A DNA stretch of 64,000 nucleotides, from positions 52,939 to 116,938 of the forward strand of contig NZ_VJXY01000026.1 in NCBI RefSeq assembly GCF_014831675.1, given 5' to 3'. Made by a program: the position numbers and the translations under genes. The notes under the pieces are model-generated. The model was not told the DNA's origin, did not search any database, and saw only the letters and a program-made list of their open reading frames with translations. Of the stretch, positions 1-10,347 are shown in pieces. Each line of letters opens with the position of its first letter. Positions within the stretch are counted from its first letter, which is position 1. The DNA comes from Komarekiella delphini-convector SJRDD-AB1. GTDB lineage: Bacteria; Cyanobacteriota; Cyanobacteriia; Cyanobacteriales; Nostocaceae.

Positions 1-1
1 A

Positions 2-556
2 AGAGCAGTGCGCTTTTTTGTTTTGAATCGAATTACTTTCTCTGGAACTGTAGAATCAGGTGGTTTTTCTCAGGAAGCTTTTCATAAACGATTTACTGAT
101 ACTTCAATAGAACGCCTAGAAAAATTAGAGAATATCCTAACAAAAGATGTCCAAATTACTAATTTTGATTATAGTCATCTATTAAATACAGAAAATAAAA
201 ACGTATTTTTGTTTTTAGACCCGCCGTATTATGGTGCAACTAAATCAAAGTTATATGGTAAAGATGGGGACTTGCACACATCTTTTGACCATCAGAAATT
301 TGCTGAACTTTTGCATCAATGTCATCATCCCTGGTTAATAACTTACGATAATTCACTGCAAATTCGAGAAAACTTTAAATCAGCCAATATTGCAGAGTGG
401 GAATTGCAGTATGGCATGAATAACTACAAGCAGAATGGTGCTGCTAAAGGAAAAGAGTTATTTATTACTAACTATGAAGTTCAATATGATGTAGACAAAA
501 AAGCAAATAACAAGAATTCTGTTAATTCAGCTTTGCAGTTAAGCCTTGATATTTGA
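2..556 (+). CDS. Dam-type adenine-specific DNA methyltransferase, C-terminal part
   Basis: This is the C-terminal part of a D12/Dam-class N6-adenine DNA methyltransferase, which uses S-adenosylmethionine to methylate adenine in duplex DNA. The frame is open to the left edge of the window. The first visible residues (FVLNRITFSGTVESGGFS) match the middle of Dam proteins, so the GTG at 8 is an internal codon and the N-terminal FxGG SAM-binding region lies outside. The catalytic motif IV appears as DPPYY in FLDPPYYGATKS, near residue 70 of the visible part, and is followed by the usual C-terminal end. I cannot tell from this fragment whether it is an orphan methylase or part of a restriction system. 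The family call is firm; specificity is unknown. Confidence 0.85.
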   Translation, partial: RAVRFFVLNRITFSGTVESGGFSQEAFHKRFTDTSIERLEKLENILTKDVQITNFDYSHLLNTENKNVFLFLDPPYYGATKSKLYGKDGDLHTSFDHQKFAELLHQCHHPWLITYDNSLQIRENFKSANIAEWELQYGMNNYKQNGAAKGKELFITNYEVQYDVDKKANNKNSVNSALQLSLDI

Positions 557-647
557 AGTAAGCTTTGCTGCTAGTCTCCCATTTTTCGGTAGGATAGCTC
601 CCATGCCCCTCAATTTAGCTATACCCTACAATACACAAACCTGAGTT

Positions 648-1739
648 ATGACAACTTCCCCAATCTCTACGCTAGAACCTTCTGCTAGTTGGTATATCCT
701 GCTGCAACAATTAATAGATGGACAATCATTGTCCCAAACTCAAGCTGCTGAATTGATGCAAGGGTGGTTAACTGAAGCCATTCCCCCAGAGCTATCGGGG
801 GCAATTTTAACAGCGCTGAACTTTAAAGGGGTTTCCGCTGAAGAGTTAACTGGTATGGCAGAAGTATTACAATCCCAATCTTCGCCACTCAGCACTCAGC
901 ACTCAGCACGGACTAAACCAGAGCTATCCGCTAACAGCACTGTAATAGATACCTGTGGCACTGGCGGAGATGGGTCATCAACTTTTAATATTTCCACAGC
1001 GGTTGCCTTTGTTGCCGCTGCTTATGGTGTACCGGTCGCAAAGCATGGTAATCGCTCGGCGTCAAGTCTCACGGGAAGTGCTGATGTTTTGGAGTCCTTG
1101 GGTGTAAACCTAAGTGCTTCTAGCGAAAAGGTGCAAGCGGCACTACAAGAAGTAGGGATCACTTTCTTATTCGCGCCTGGTTGGCATCCAGCACTCAAGG
1201 CGGTTGCTCAATTGCGGCGAACTCTGAAGGTGCGGACTGTGTTTAATTTACTTGGGCCGTTAGTGAATCCTTTGCGTCCCACTGGGCAGGTGGTAGGGCT
1301 ATATACTCCCAAGCTTTTGGCTACTGTTGCTCAAGCGTTAGATAAGTTAGGCAAGCAAAAGGCAATTGTTCTGCATGGGCGAGAAAAATTGGATGAAGCT
1401 GGGTTAGGAGATTTAACTGACTTGGCGGTGTTATCAGACGGTGAGGTACAGTTAACTACAGTCAATCCCTTAGAGTTGGATTTAACACCTGCTCCCATAG
1501 GTATGCTCCGGGGTGGGGATGTCGAAGAGAATGGGTCAATTCTCAAAGCGATATTACAAGGTAAGGGAACTCAGGCGCAAAAGGATGCAGTGGCTTTAAA
1601 TGCATCATTGGCGCTGCAAGTAGCTGGTGCTATACCATTGTTAGACCACGCTCAAGGTATTAGTATCGCTAAGGATATCCTTCAAACTGGTGTCGCTTGG
1701 TCGAAGTTGGAGCAGTTAGTCCAGTTTCTTCGGGATTAA
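648..1739 (+). CDS. trpD: Anthranilate phosphoribosyltransferase
   Basis: TrpD transfers the phosphoribosyl group of PRPP to anthranilate, the second step of tryptophan synthesis in the cytosol. The glycine-rich PRPP loop [17 protein letters not shown] and the following [18 protein letters not shown] stretch are intact, as is the later [19 protein letters not shown] block. At 363 residues it is slightly longer than usual. The extra length sits just before the PRPP loop, where the DNA holds three direct copies of CACTCAG (886-909) read in frame as [10 protein letters not shown]. The ATG at 648 is used. Its last 71 bp overlap the 3' end of the convergent protease gene. No other trp genes are adjacent, as is usual in cyanobacteria. 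Confidence 0.95.
   Translation: MTTSPISTLEPSASWYILLQQLIDGQSLSQTQAAELMQGWLTEAIPPELSGAILTALNFKGVSAEELTGMAEVLQSQSSPLSTQHSARTKPELSANSTVIDTCGTGGDGSSTFNISTAVAFVAAAYGVPVAKHGNRSASSLTGSADVLESLGVNLSASSEKVQAALQEVGITFLFAPGWHPALKAVAQLRRTLKVRTVFNLLGPLVNPLRPTGQVVGLYTPKLLATVAQALDKLGKQKAIVLHGREKLDEAGLGDLTDLAVLSDGEVQLTTVNPLELDLTPAPIGMLRGGDVEENGSILKAILQGKGTQAQKDAVALNASLALQVAGAIPLLDHAQGISIAKDILQTGVAWSKLEQLVQFLRD
886..909 (+). repeat. Heptanucleotide repeat (CACTCAG)3 inside trpD
   Basis: Three perfect direct copies of CACTCAG plus three more bases occur inside the trpD reading frame. Short tandem heptamers of this kind (STRR) are known from Nostoc-type genomes, normally in intergenic DNA. Three copies make 21 bp, so the frame is kept. 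Confidence 0.7.
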
Positions 1740-2739
1740 TCTCTGAGTGTGATTGCGGACGAAATTCTACGACATTACGTTTAATAGTGACATCGTAGTT
1801 GCCAAAAAAGTCATGTCCCAGAAGTCCCGTTTCTAGTTCTAAGCCTGCGATCGCAACTGGGACTCTATTCACCATTACCCCGCCAACTTCCATTGAATTA
1901 ATATAACCAACGGGAAATTCCACAGCCTTGGAACTAGCTGTGTTTGCCCTAGCTTTACCCACTGGCACTACCCCTAAAGCGTTCGCCATCTGTTGAGTAA
2001 TTACAGTACCACTGGCTCCGGTATCTACAATCATCTCAAATTGCTTTTGACCATTGAAGGTAACTGCAATAATTGGTGTTCCACCAACTCGCCTTCTGAT
2101 CGGGGCTGTAAATACTTCTTCTTGGGTGAGCAATGCTGATGAAGGCACTGGCTTTGGTGGTAATGGTCTTGTTTGTACAGGAGCAGACAGAGGTGGAGTG
2201 AACTTTGGTGTAGTTGCTGTCTGAGGAACCGTAACTATTACCCTCTGGGGTTTGACAACTGGCGGCGGAGGGCTAGGATTAGCTTTGCGCTGAGCATATT
2301 TGATTCGGCGCTCATATTCTGTGATTTTTGTTTGGGCGAGTCCAAACTCTTGACTTTGTGGCTCCACGTTTTGCATCAGCGCGATCGCTTCTCGAAACTG
2401 ACTCGCGACTAAGCGCCAATCCTCTGAGGATTGAGCAGATTGGCTGATACTTAAAGCGCTGGAGGCTTTGTCTAGCCCCAGTTCAAAAAAACTTGGTTCA
2501 ATTTCAGATGGTTCTGGTGATTGTGCTTGTGGTCTAGCTGGTGTTGTTGGTTCAGCAGGCTGTACCGCCGCCAAATCCCCGATTGGTGCGGATTCATTGC
2601 TACCAGTTGCAGGATTGTTGTCTTCACTACAGGCAACACTCAAAACCGTCAGGGCACTTGACAGGAAAATTAGGGCTGCACGGGATAAAAAAGACTGAAG
2701 CATAATTAATTTTAATCTTAACTGCCCAAGCTTCTTCAA
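1669..2739 (-). CDS. Retropepsin-like aspartic protease, probable lipoprotein
   Basis: The protein has an N-terminal hydrophobic signal ending in a lipobox-like LSVAC (about residues 33-37), a long Pro/Ser-rich middle (about 40-205) with a short helical stretch, and a C-terminal retropepsin-type domain from about residue 215. That domain carries the single catalytic motif [12 protein letters not shown] (DTG) and the later [12 protein letters not shown] block typical of clan AA proteases that act as homodimers. It is probably anchored on the outer face of the inner membrane or in the periplasm. The start at 2739 gives a basic n-region; the methionine 12 residues later ([11 protein letters not shown]) is an alternative. 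The lipobox is imperfect, since position -3 is Ser. Its 3' end overlaps trpD. Substrate unknown. Confidence 0.8.
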   Translation of the reverse strand: MKKLGQLRLKLIMLQSFLSRAALIFLSSALTVLSVACSEDNNPATGSNESAPIGDLAAVQPAEPTTPARPQAQSPEPSEIEPSFFELGLDKASSALSISQSAQSSEDWRLVASQFREAIALMQNVEPQSQEFGLAQTKITEYERRIKYAQRKANPSPPPPVVKPQRVIVTVPQTATTPKFTPPLSAPVQTRPLPPKPVPSSALLTQEEVFTAPIRRRVGGTPIIAVTFNGQKQFEMIVDTGASGTVITQQMANALGVVPVGKARANTASSKAVEFPVGYINSMEVGGVMVNRVPVAIAGLELETGLLGHDFFGNYDVTIKRNVVEFRPQSHSEINPEETGLTAPTSTKRHQFEGYP

Positions 2740-2937
2740 ATCTACTTCTACTTCCGATTCCCCTATTAAATAATTTTTGGATGTTTAATTTTTAATTTTT
2801 AATTAATTCTCCTGAAAACTTCTAATTGCCCAACTCATGGGATAATTAACAATCGCAGTATTTAAGGACTGGGAACTAAACTCTTCCCAATACCCGTTCT
2901 CCAACCCTCACACCTAAACATTTTGCCTTCATCGCCT

Positions 2938-4104
2938 ATGCCTCTGACTGACGCAATACCTGCTCTACTTGTCCTGGCAGATGGAACCACTTATCGCGGT
3001 TGGTCTTTCGGTGCTACGGGAACCGCGATTGGGGAAGTGGTGTTTAACACTGGCATGACTGGATATCAAGAAGTTCTGACCGATCCTAGTTATCGCGGTC
3101 AGATTGTCATTTTTACTTATCCTGAATTGGGGAACACTGGCGTCAATGCCGAAGATGAGGAGTCAGATCGACCACAAGTGCGGGGTGCGATCGCTCGGAA
3201 TATTTGTCACCGCCCAAGTAACTGGCGATCGACACAATCCTTACCTGACTACCTAAAACAGAACCAAGTACCAGGCATTTATGGTATTGATACCCGTGCT
3301 CTCACCCGCAAAATTCGGATGTTCGGAGCCATGAATGGTGGTATTTCCACATCCATCCTTGATGAGGCAGAATTGCTAGAGCAGGTACAGGCTGCTCCTA
3401 GTATGGCAGGATTAAATCTGGTTCGCGAAGTCACTACCCCAACAGTTTATGAATGGTCAGATCCCACAATCCCCGCCTGGGAATTCAACTCGGAGGCTGC
3501 TGGCAATCTGGGAAAACCCTTTACTGTTGTTGCCCTTGACTTTGGCGTCAAACGTAATATCTTACGTCGCTTGGCAAGTTACGGTTGCCAGGTAATTGTG
3601 GTTCCCGCTGATACTCCACCAGAGGAAATTCTCAACTATAATCCAGATGGTATTTTTCTTTCTAATGGCCCTGGTGATCCCGCTACAGTAACCGAAGGTA
3701 TTGAAACCACTAAGGCTTTGCTGCTGAGCCAAAAACCCATTTTTGGCATTTGTATGGGACACCAAATTTTAGGTCATGCCCTAGGAGCAGAAACTTTTAA
3801 ACTTAAATTTGGTCATCGTGGTTTAAATCAGCCTGCGGGTTTACAACAAAGGGTAGAAATTACCAGCCAAAACCACAGTTTTGCTATTGATCCAGGCTCT
3901 CTACCCACAACAATTGCAGAAATCAGCCATCTAAACTTAAACGATCGCACCGTTGCCGGGGTACGTCACAAATCTCTGCCTGTGTTCTCCGTACAATATC
4001 ATCCAGAAGCCAGTCCTGGCCCTCACGATGCTGATTACTTGTTTGAGCAATTTGTCCAAGCAATGCAAACAGCACGCGAAACTGCAATAGCCGAAGTGAG
4101 GTAA
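2938..4104 (+). CDS. carA: Carbamoyl-phosphate synthase small subunit (glutaminase)
   Basis: CarA hydrolyses glutamine and channels ammonia to CarB for carbamoyl phosphate, feeding arginine and pyrimidine synthesis. The N-terminal CPSase small-chain domain ([37 protein letters not shown]) is followed by a class I glutamine amidotransferase domain with the nucleophile in [15 protein letters not shown] and the catalytic His/Glu in [12 protein letters not shown] take the ATG at 2938 ([12 protein letters not shown]); the frame also opens at a TTG five codons upstream at 2923, which is less likely. The protein is 388 residues from this start. carB is not in the window. Confidence 0.95.
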   Translation: MPLTDAIPALLVLADGTTYRGWSFGATGTAIGEVVFNTGMTGYQEVLTDPSYRGQIVIFTYPELGNTGVNAEDEESDRPQVRGAIARNICHRPSNWRSTQSLPDYLKQNQVPGIYGIDTRALTRKIRMFGAMNGGISTSILDEAELLEQVQAAPSMAGLNLVREVTTPTVYEWSDPTIPAWEFNSEAAGNLGKPFTVVALDFGVKRNILRRLASYGCQVIVVPADTPPEEILNYNPDGIFLSNGPGDPATVTEGIETTKALLLSQKPIFGICMGHQILGHALGAETFKLKFGHRGLNQPAGLQQRVEITSQNHSFAIDPGSLPTTIAEISHLNLNDRTVAGVRHKSLPVFSVQYHPEASPGPHDADYLFEQFVQAMQTARETAIAEVR

Positions 4105-4106
4105 AA

Positions 4107-4256
4107 ATGGAGATTAGAGGGACTGGGGACTGGGGACAAGGAGGACAAGGAAGAATTATTGAACAGGTTTCTCCCTTGTCTCTTCTCGATGCCCGATCCC
4201 CAATCCCTGATCCCCAATCCCTTCCTACTCCAGCAGATTGTAGACAACTTGCACAA
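4107..4256. repeat. Low-complexity intergenic repeat (GGGACTGGGGACTGGGG type)
   Basis: The spacer after carA is made of short direct and inverted copies of GACTGGGGA and its complement (TCCCCAATCCC). These form open frames on both strands with no protein-like composition. The same kind of sequence recurs at 43950-44000 and 58928-58995. I read it as dispersed repeat DNA, not a gene. Confidence 0.6.
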
Positions 4257-4327
4257 AAAACATCTATACTTGAGCGTTCACTTTCACTCATGAGGAGGGA
4301 ATTATTGCTGAGCCACTGAATCTAACC

Positions 4328-4672
4328 GTGAGCCTGAGAGGCACTCGTGAAGTCCGGGATAACTGTCAGCTATTCCGCCTCACAGGTTTGTTAGATGCCT
4401 TTTCTGAGCCAACATTTCGCAAGGTACTTGGCGGCAAGATTGACGAGGGCCCCAAGCACATTATTTTGGATCTCTCACAAATCGACTTTGTTGATAGCTC
4501 TGGCTTGGGTGCTCTAGTACAACTAGCCAAGCAAGCTCAAAATGCTAACGGCACCTTCCAAATTGTCACGAATGCCCGCGTAACTCAAACGGTCAAGCTT
4601 GTTCGCTTAGAGAAGTTTCTCTCCCTGCAACCAACAGTTGAAGCGGCTCTAGAAAACGTCAAGTCGTCTTAA
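4328..4672 (+). CDS. STAS-domain anti-sigma factor antagonist
   Basis: A single STAS domain of 114 residues, the SpoIIAA/RsbV family, which binds an anti-sigma factor kinase in a phosphorylation-dependent way. The signature IDFVDSSGLGALVQLAKQA contains the serine that is phosphorylated in the family. The start is the GTG at 4328. An alternative ATG in this frame is not present near the N-terminus. No partner kinase or PP2C is adjacent, so the partner is encoded elsewhere. Many cyanobacteria carry several such proteins; its target cannot be named from sequence alone. Confidence 0.88.
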   Translation: MSLRGTREVRDNCQLFRLTGLLDAFSEPTFRKVLGGKIDEGPKHIILDLSQIDFVDSSGLGALVQLAKQAQNANGTFQIVTNARVTQTVKLVRLEKFLSLQPTVEAALENVKSS

Positions 4673-5159
4673 TTGCTTGATCCGAGAGTTGAATTCAGCT
4701 ATCCGATGCTTAATCTGGATAGCTTAATTTTTAAAACTTCTGGCGAGAAAACCTCTCTCCTTGTGGGAGAGGCAAGCCAGTTGAGCTATTATTTATTTTT
4801 AAAGCTGACCGAATAAAGGATATAGACAGCCAGTGCTTTGCGGTGTAGTTGGCTATGATATTGGATAGAAGTTAGAGAAAGCTTTAGTGGTTTAGCTAGT
4901 AGATTGATTTACAAACCGGGTTTACTCAATACTTCAGATCATTACTTACCAGGTAAAGATGGCAGTATAGTCACTTAGAAAAATAGCTTTAATGTTAGTG
5001 TCAAAATATTACCCTATCTTAGGCATATACCACAAGAACCAGGTTGAATTAAATTGATCACTATCTACATCACGGTGATCTAGCAATGTCAACTCTTAAT
5101 CACAAAGATAAAATTTAGTAAGTAATTTTGATAGTGTTGATTATGCTAGGTATACTAGC
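4673..5159. other. Intergenic gap, no gene seen
   Basis: The 487 bp between the STAS and Mini-III genes are AT-rich. One hairpin of the CCTCTCTCC-TTGT-GGGAGAGG type lies at 752-772 of the 4 kb block (4752-4772). It has no T-tract, so it is not a clear terminator. No coding signal or RNA gene was recognised. Confidence 0.5.
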
Positions 5160-5717
5160 ATGGCATACTTCATAAAGAATAAACACTATTTTGCGAAGAA
5201 TGCCCCACAATGTCGCCCGTCAAGGAATGATTCACTTGTGAAGTCAAAGGAGGAATTATTAAATGGACTAGATGCAGCTCCTAATCAGAATTCATCTTGG
5301 ACTCAAGCACTCTTGGCAAACACAGTGCTATTACCTCAGCAAATTCCCCTCTCACAACTGCAACAAATTTCTCCAGCAGCTCTTGCGTATTTGGGGGATG
5401 CAATTTATGAACTATATGTTAGGATGTTTTATTTGCTGCCACTGCAACGACCAGAGACTTACCATCGTCTGGTAGTGGCACAGGTAAGAGCAGAAACACA
5501 AGCGCTACATTTGCGATCGCTAACTCCTCATCTGAGGGAAACAGAATTAGAAATTGTCCGACGGGGTCGAAACGCCGCCACAGGACGCCCGAAGAGAGTT
5601 GATCCCGGAATTTATCAACAGGCAACAAGTTTAGAAACATTAATTGGCTATCTGTATCTCACCGATTACCAACGCTTAACCGAACTGTTACAAATACTCA
5701 ATCTAGAGCAACAGTGA
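5160..5717 (+). CDS. mrnC: Mini-ribonuclease 3 (Mini-III)
   Basis: Mini-III is an RNase III catalytic domain without a dsRNA-binding domain. In Bacillus it matures 23S rRNA, and cyanobacteria use it together with full RNase III in rRNA and mRNA processing. The domain begins near residue 65 with SPAALAYLGDAIYELYVR, where the conserved Asp and Glu of the RNase III core sit, and continues through AETQALHLRSLTP, RRGRNAATGRPKR and a final ATSLETLIGYLYL with the second acidic metal-binding residue. The first 60 residues are poorly conserved and the true start could be later, but 5160 is the only ATG in frame; a GTG at 5238 is the alternative. Confidence 0.88.
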   Translation: MAYFIKNKHYFAKNAPQCRPSRNDSLVKSKEELLNGLDAAPNQNSSWTQALLANTVLLPQQIPLSQLQQISPAALAYLGDAIYELYVRMFYLLPLQRPETYHRLVVAQVRAETQALHLRSLTPHLRETELEIVRRGRNAATGRPKRVDPGIYQQATSLETLIGYLYLTDYQRLTELLQILNLEQQ

Positions 5718-5803
5718 GAACTCATAAAGAGCGATCGCTAAATTCAGTAGAGTAATTCAATAAATTTAGGTAATCGAGATATAAGCTACACCCAAAACTC
5801 ATT

Positions 5804-6781
5804 ATGGCGAGTAAACCAAGAAAAATGAAGACTTCAGGCGAATCTAATCGTGGGCAACCCCTAAAAATTCAGGGCAAGCGTGTTGTTGCCAATCCTATTC
5901 GCAATCCGAGAAATGGAGATGGGAATCCCATTTCTAGCAATTCACGCTCACATCGCAACTTTTCGCATCCATCCCCATCCACGAAATCACCAGAAGATAG
6001 CGATCTCATCTACGGTCGCCATCCAGTATTGAGTGCGTTGCAAAATCAGCGCGGTCTTAACCGCATCTGGATTACCACCCGTCTGCGTTACGATCCCAGC
6101 TTTCACCATTTGCTTCTCCAAGCCAAGGAAAATGGCACAGTCATTGATGAAGTAGAACCTAAGCGCTTAGACCAAATCACCAACGGGGCTAATCACCAAG
6201 GTGTGGCAGCGCAAACTGCTCCCTACGACTATGTTGAATTGCCGGATCTGATTGAACGGGCAAAATCTTTAACTGATCCTGTAATTGTAGTGGCTGACGG
6301 GATCACAGACCCGCATAACTTGGGGGCAATTATTCGTACTGCCGAAGCAATAGGCGCTCAAGGACTGGTGATCCCCCAACGAAGGGCATCTGGGATCACA
6401 TCAACAGTTGTAAAAGTAGCAGCAGGTGCTTTAGAAAACTTTTCTGTCGCTAGAGTTATTAACCTTAGCCGCGCTTTGGAAGAATTAAAAGAAGCTGGCT
6501 TTTGGATTTACGGCACGGCTGCAAGCGGAAGCGAACCCCTGCATACAGTTAATTTCAGTGGCCCGATAGTTTTGGTAATTGGCTCTGAAGGCGAAGGTCT
6601 AAGTATGTTAACCCAGCGTTGCTGCGATGTTTTAGTATCGATTCCCTTACAGGGCAAGACTCCCAGTCTTAATGCTTCAGTAGCAGCGGGTATGGCACTT
6701 TATGAGATTTATCGCCAAAGGTCGTTAAATACGCTGTACCTAAATAAATTACAAAAAATCTCTTTGAAAAAAGAAGCGTAA
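5804..6781 (+). CDS. rlmB: 23S rRNA guanosine-2'-O-methyltransferase, RlmB/TrmH family
   Basis: This is a SPOUT (SpoU/TrmH) methyltransferase that places a 2'-O-methyl group on 23S rRNA, next to the Mini-III gene that probably matures the same RNA. A basic, disordered N-terminal tail (about residues 1-65) is followed by the substrate-binding domain starting at [13 protein letters not shown] and the knotted catalytic domain with motif 1 [18 protein letters not shown], motif 2 [10 protein letters not shown] and motif 3 [21 protein letters not shown], all intact. The length of 325 residues reflects the tail. The ATG at 5804 follows a 86 bp spacer after mrnC, and the two may be co-transcribed. 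Confidence 0.92.
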   Translation: MASKPRKMKTSGESNRGQPLKIQGKRVVANPIRNPRNGDGNPISSNSRSHRNFSHPSPSTKSPEDSDLIYGRHPVLSALQNQRGLNRIWITTRLRYDPSFHHLLLQAKENGTVIDEVEPKRLDQITNGANHQGVAAQTAPYDYVELPDLIERAKSLTDPVIVVADGITDPHNLGAIIRTAEAIGAQGLVIPQRRASGITSTVVKVAAGALENFSVARVINLSRALEELKEAGFWIYGTAASGSEPLHTVNFSGPIVLVIGSEGEGLSMLTQRCCDVLVSIPLQGKTPSLNASVAAGMALYEIYRQRSLNTLYLNKLQKISLKKEA

Positions 6782-6860
6782 AAGAGTATAAAGAAATGTA
6801 AAAGAAAAAAGTCGCATATCGTTCAACACCCTGTACGACCTTTATAAATAGGTGAAAACC

Positions 6861-7163
6861 ATGAAAAAAATTTGGCATAACCTCAAGGAAAGCTTAATTA
6901 ACGCATTCGATAAACTCGGCTTAGCTTGGTGGGTAGAGATAGTGACACACAACCCCCGTTGTACTTACTACTTTGGGCCATTTCTCAATTCTGCGGATGC
7001 AACATTTGCAAGCAAAGGCTATGTAGAAGATTTAGAAGTCGAAGGAGCACAAGGAATTGTTGTAAATGTCAAACGCTGCAAACCTGATAATTTAACGATT
7101 GCTGAAGACTTGGGGGAAAGATTTGACCGCAAAGTACAGCCTGCCTTTGGCGGTCAAATTTAA
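6861..7163 (+). CDS. DUF1816 protein
   Basis: A 100-residue protein of the cyanobacterial DUF1816 family: a core starting at LGLAWWVEIVTHNPRCTYYFGPF, a middle SADATFASKGYVEDLEVEGAQGI and a C-terminal block ending in KRCKPDNLTI. The function is not established. The family is small, soluble and nearly restricted to cyanobacteria. I choose the ATG at 6861, because the GTG at 6852 lies inside the AGGTGA ribosome-binding sequence that serves it. Confidence 0.85.
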   Translation: MKKIWHNLKESLINAFDKLGLAWWVEIVTHNPRCTYYFGPFLNSADATFASKGYVEDLEVEGAQGIVVNVKRCKPDNLTIAEDLGERFDRKVQPAFGGQI

Positions 7164-7269
7164 GTTAGGCAAAAGTCAATATAATTCGTAATTCGTAATT
7201 TGTAATTTGTAATTTCGAGTTCTAATTACGAATTATCTGGTTAATAGTCAGAAATTCTTGCACTTTGGG

Positions 7270-8127
7270 CTACTGATTACTAATTACCTGTGGATGTTCT
7301 TCCAGCCAAAGGTCAATATCTCTAAGTACCTGCTGGGGAACTTCCCACGGGAAAAGATGGGCAGTATTGGGGTAGAACTGCCACTGACAATTTTTGATGT
7401 GTTGAGCAGTTTCTAGGCTGGAATCAACTGTGATGTGGCGGTCTTGGACACCAGCAAGCACCAGACTAGGGCACTCAATTTGTTCTAGATCTAAAAGTCG
7501 ATTATACCCAGATTGAATTGCGCTGTAGAGGGCGCGAGTGGCAGCAGGTGAAGTTTGCAAATAGGCTGGTACTGCTTCTTGGGCAATGTAATTATAAGCA
7601 GTAGATGTATGTTGTTGGATTAAGTAGCGAAAAAGCGATCGCTTGCCAAAAGTTTCAATATTCCACTGCCAACTTGGTTTTATATAATTCAATAGCGCAG
7701 CAACACCAGTATACAAATTATCTTGCCAAGTAATGGGGGGATGACTGCCACGCGGTTTTGCTGCTGTTGCCACCAAAATCAGTCCACTAACGCGTTGTGG
7801 CAGATGTAATGCCAGTTCCATTCCTAAAATCCCCCCAAGTGACCATCCCAATACTAGACACTTTTCAATCTCAAAGCGGTCTAGCAACGCCTCTAAGTCG
7901 GTTAAATGGTCTTGCATGTTAAAACTGCCGTCGAAGCGGCTTTTGCCATATCCACGTAAATCAGGGGCAAAAGTTCGACAGCGTTTTGATAAATGCTCAG
8001 TGAAGACAGAAAGACTACGACCAGAACCAGGATGACCGTGTAAGCCCAGAATGGGGAACCCTTGACCTTGGACGTAGACATTGAGATGTGCAGCACCAGT
8101 AGTGGTATAACTATGGCGATCGCCCAT
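7270..8127 (-). CDS. Alpha/beta-fold hydrolase
   Basis: A complete alpha/beta hydrolase of 285 residues. The oxyanion region is GLHGHPGSGRSL, the nucleophile elbow is LGWSLGGILGMELAL (G-W-S-L-G), the acid is expected in AGVQDRHITV and the base His in NTAHLFPWE. There is no signal peptide, so it is probably cytosolic. Related proteins include esterases, haloperoxidase-like and C-C hydrolases; the substrate cannot be inferred. It stands alone between convergent and co-oriented neighbours. Confidence 0.85.
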   Translation of the reverse strand: MGDRHSYTTTGAAHLNVYVQGQGFPILGLHGHPGSGRSLSVFTEHLSKRCRTFAPDLRGYGKSRFDGSFNMQDHLTDLEALLDRFEIEKCLVLGWSLGGILGMELALHLPQRVSGLILVATAAKPRGSHPPITWQDNLYTGVAALLNYIKPSWQWNIETFGKRSLFRYLIQQHTSTAYNYIAQEAVPAYLQTSPAATRALYSAIQSGYNRLLDLEQIECPSLVLAGVQDRHITVDSSLETAQHIKNCQWQFYPNTAHLFPWEVPQQVLRDIDLWLEEHPQVISNQ

Positions 8128-8203
8128 TACTCCCAGTTCTCCTGTATATTATTCTTCTAATTGTGTCACAGAGCTAGCGGCGAACGATTCTAGCAATACT
8201 TTC

Positions 8204-8836
8204 CTACTTCTCTGTATAACCTCCAGCATAAGTAATCACGCACATTTGCCTATATGTCGCATGAATGCCAAAAGCAACTCCTGTGACTTGAAAAGCTGCG
8301 TTAAAAATATTGTGGCGATGACCCCGTGACGGCACTCCATCATCAATAATTAACTGCATAATGATATCTTCGGCTGTATGAGAACCATAGCTAATATTTT
8401 CAGCTGCCGTAATTTGCCAATTCCCATAGCGGCTGATGCGAGTAAAAGGATCGCTGCGATCGCTACCAGAGTGACCCGTTGCACCATTTTCTCCTTGGTC
8501 TTTGACGTGATCCCTAGCACCTAAAGACATACCTGGCGATATACTTAATGCTCTTACAGGATGGGCAGAATTGAGAAAAGCGATCGCCTCATCAACTGCT
8601 TTTACACCTTCCTGAGTTTGCAAATAAACACTATCGGAAATTTTGACTTGCTTACCTTGAAAGCGCTGTTTCCATTTCTCTAGAATCGGCAAGTATGTCT
8701 TAGGATTTGTCCGTACCTTGTTCATTTCCGTTATCACTTCTTGTTCCAGCGGCGAGAGACCATGCTCCCGTGGTAACTCAGGAACATCTTTTTGAGGAAT
8801 TTCCCCTAAAACTTTCCAAAATTGCATCCGATTCAT
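8204..8836 (-). CDS. CAP-domain (SCP/PR-1-like) protein without signal peptide
   Basis: The 210-residue protein is mostly a bacterial CAP domain (cysteine-rich secretory/antigen 5/PR-1 superfamily): [43 protein letters not shown] and [33 protein letters not shown], containing the usual cavity His/Glu residues. Its tandem neighbour at 9161-9877 is clearly a paralogue and has a lipoprotein signal; this copy has none (it begins [16 protein letters not shown]). A short AAGG precedes the ATG. Either it stays in the cytoplasm or the export signal was lost. Function of bacterial CAP proteins is mostly unknown. Confidence 0.85.
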   Translation of the reverse strand: MNRMQFWKVLGEIPQKDVPELPREHGLSPLEQEVITEMNKVRTNPKTYLPILEKWKQRFQGKQVKISDSVYLQTQEGVKAVDEAIAFLNSAHPVRALSISPGMSLGARDHVKDQGENGATGHSGSDRSDPFTRISRYGNWQITAAENISYGSHTAEDIIMQLIIDDGVPSRGHRHNIFNAAFQVTGVAFGIHATYRQMCVITYAGGYTEK

Positions 8837-9160
8837 AAATAACCTTACAACTTAGAAGCGACGAAATATATATTTAGCTTCACTGAATGAAAATAAGATT
8901 TCGGAGTGACTGGGGATTGAAGGAGTAGAAAAGTGGGGGAGTGGGAGCAGAAGAATTTTAGATTTTAGATTTTGCGGAAAGTTGTAAGGAGGGTTTCCCT
9001 CCGTAGCAAACTTTTCAAGACAGATTTTGGATTGAACAATCTAAAATCCAAAATCGCAAATCCAAAATTGAATATGCAGGGGAAGCAGGGGAAGCATGGA
9101 AATAAATAACCTCCTGTTTGCTGACTCCTGTCTCCTATCTCCTTCTTATCCCCCCTCAAC

Positions 9161-9877
9161 CTATTTGTCTTTATAGCCACCAGCGTAGTTAATTACACAT
9201 ATTGTTTTGTATGATTTGTGAGTCCCATAAGCAACGCCAGTCACTTTAAAAGCGCCATTAAAGATGTTTGTTCTATGACCGCGATCGCGCACACCATCAT
9301 CAATAATTAATTGCATAACGATATCTTGGGCAGTGTTTGGCCCATAGCTGATATTTTCGCCTGCGGTTTTTTGCCATGTACCATAGCGATTGATCCGAGT
9401 GAAGGGATTGCTACCATCGCTACCATCATGACCTGTAACACCTTTTGGCCCTTGGTCTTTGACGTGATCTCTAGCGCCTAGAGACATACCCTTGGATGCA
9501 CTCAACGCACCCACAGGACGAGCTGACTTGAGAAATGCGATCGCCTCATCGACTGCTTTTACACCTTCTTGAGTTATCAAATAGGTATTATTGGAAATTT
9601 TGACTCTGTTATCTTGGAAGCGCTTTCTATAGTTTTCAATAATCGGAACATACGCCTTGGGATTTGTCCGAACTTTGTTCATTTCATTTATCACCTGTTG
9701 TTCCAAAGGCGAAAGGTAACTTGCTTTTGTCAACAAAGTTGGACTCGCTTGCTGGACTATAGGCGGGGTAGATTTTGCCACAGAAGGGCTAGATTGAAAC
9801 AGTTTATCTGAGCAGCCGACTATCAGGGTTACTGGCAAAAGTACCCAAAATCTAATATGACGCATTAATAAACTCAC
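9161..9877 (-). CDS. CAP-domain lipoprotein
   Basis: A 238-residue paralogue of the neighbouring CAP gene. It begins with a signal sequence ([17 protein letters not shown]) ending in a lipobox cysteine near residue 22, then a Ser/Pro-rich spacer, then the CAP domain from [20 protein letters not shown] to the C-terminus, with [14 protein letters not shown] and [33 protein letters not shown]. It should be lipid-anchored outside the cytoplasmic membrane. The two genes share most of their domain sequence, which points to a tandem duplication; this copy is upstream on the minus strand. Confidence 0.87.
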   Translation of the reverse strand: MSLLMRHIRFWVLLPVTLIVGCSDKLFQSSPSVAKSTPPIVQQASPTLLTKASYLSPLEQQVINEMNKVRTNPKAYVPIIENYRKRFQDNRVKISNNTYLITQEGVKAVDEAIAFLKSARPVGALSASKGMSLGARDHVKDQGPKGVTGHDGSDGSNPFTRINRYGTWQKTAGENISYGPNTAQDIVMQLIIDDGVRDRGHRTNIFNGAFKVTGVAYGTHKSYKTICVINYAGGYKDK

Positions 9878-10315
9878 AATTTTTTCTAAGGTTTAATTTA
9901 GTGAATTAGATGCACCACAGAGTTTAAGGAATAGAATTTTAAGCGCACTGAGAAATCTCAGCAGCGGCTTTTTCAGTTCGGACTTCGAGTGCTGATGAGA
10001 ATTTTGGTAGGTTCGTCAAGGAAAGCGCTCAGAGTATAGATAACTCCGTGATCCTCTTTATTCCCGGAGTGTTTCAAAAATGTCACTTAATGCATGTTGT
10101 AACATTAGTAACACTATAACGTAAATAGCAATTTTTACTCAAGTGAACTAAGTACAGCCTTGCATAGCATAAAAATGCAGGGGAAAGTCTGTAGAACCTT
10201 TTATCAAAAGTCGGCGAGAAACTCTGTCGCCGCATTAGATACAGAGGTATAGCCACCCGGCTACTTTGAGTATTGAGCATCTGGTGACTTTTACCGATGC
10301 CCATGTCCTATGCCC

Positions 10316-10347
10316 AAAAACTCCATCCCCTTGTAAATGGAGTTTTT
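10316..10347. terminator. Bidirectional terminator-like hairpin
   Basis: AAAAACTCCAT (10316-10326) and ATGGAGTTTTT (10337-10347) form an 11-bp stem with a 10-base loop and a T-run on either strand. It looks like a Rho-independent terminator, but no gene ends close by, so the transcript it ends is unknown. Confidence 0.55.

Noticed and set aside
4107-4319. 70-codon frame between carA and the STAS gene
   Set aside because: It translates the GACTGGGGACTGGGG low-complexity repeat on both strands; no family similarity.
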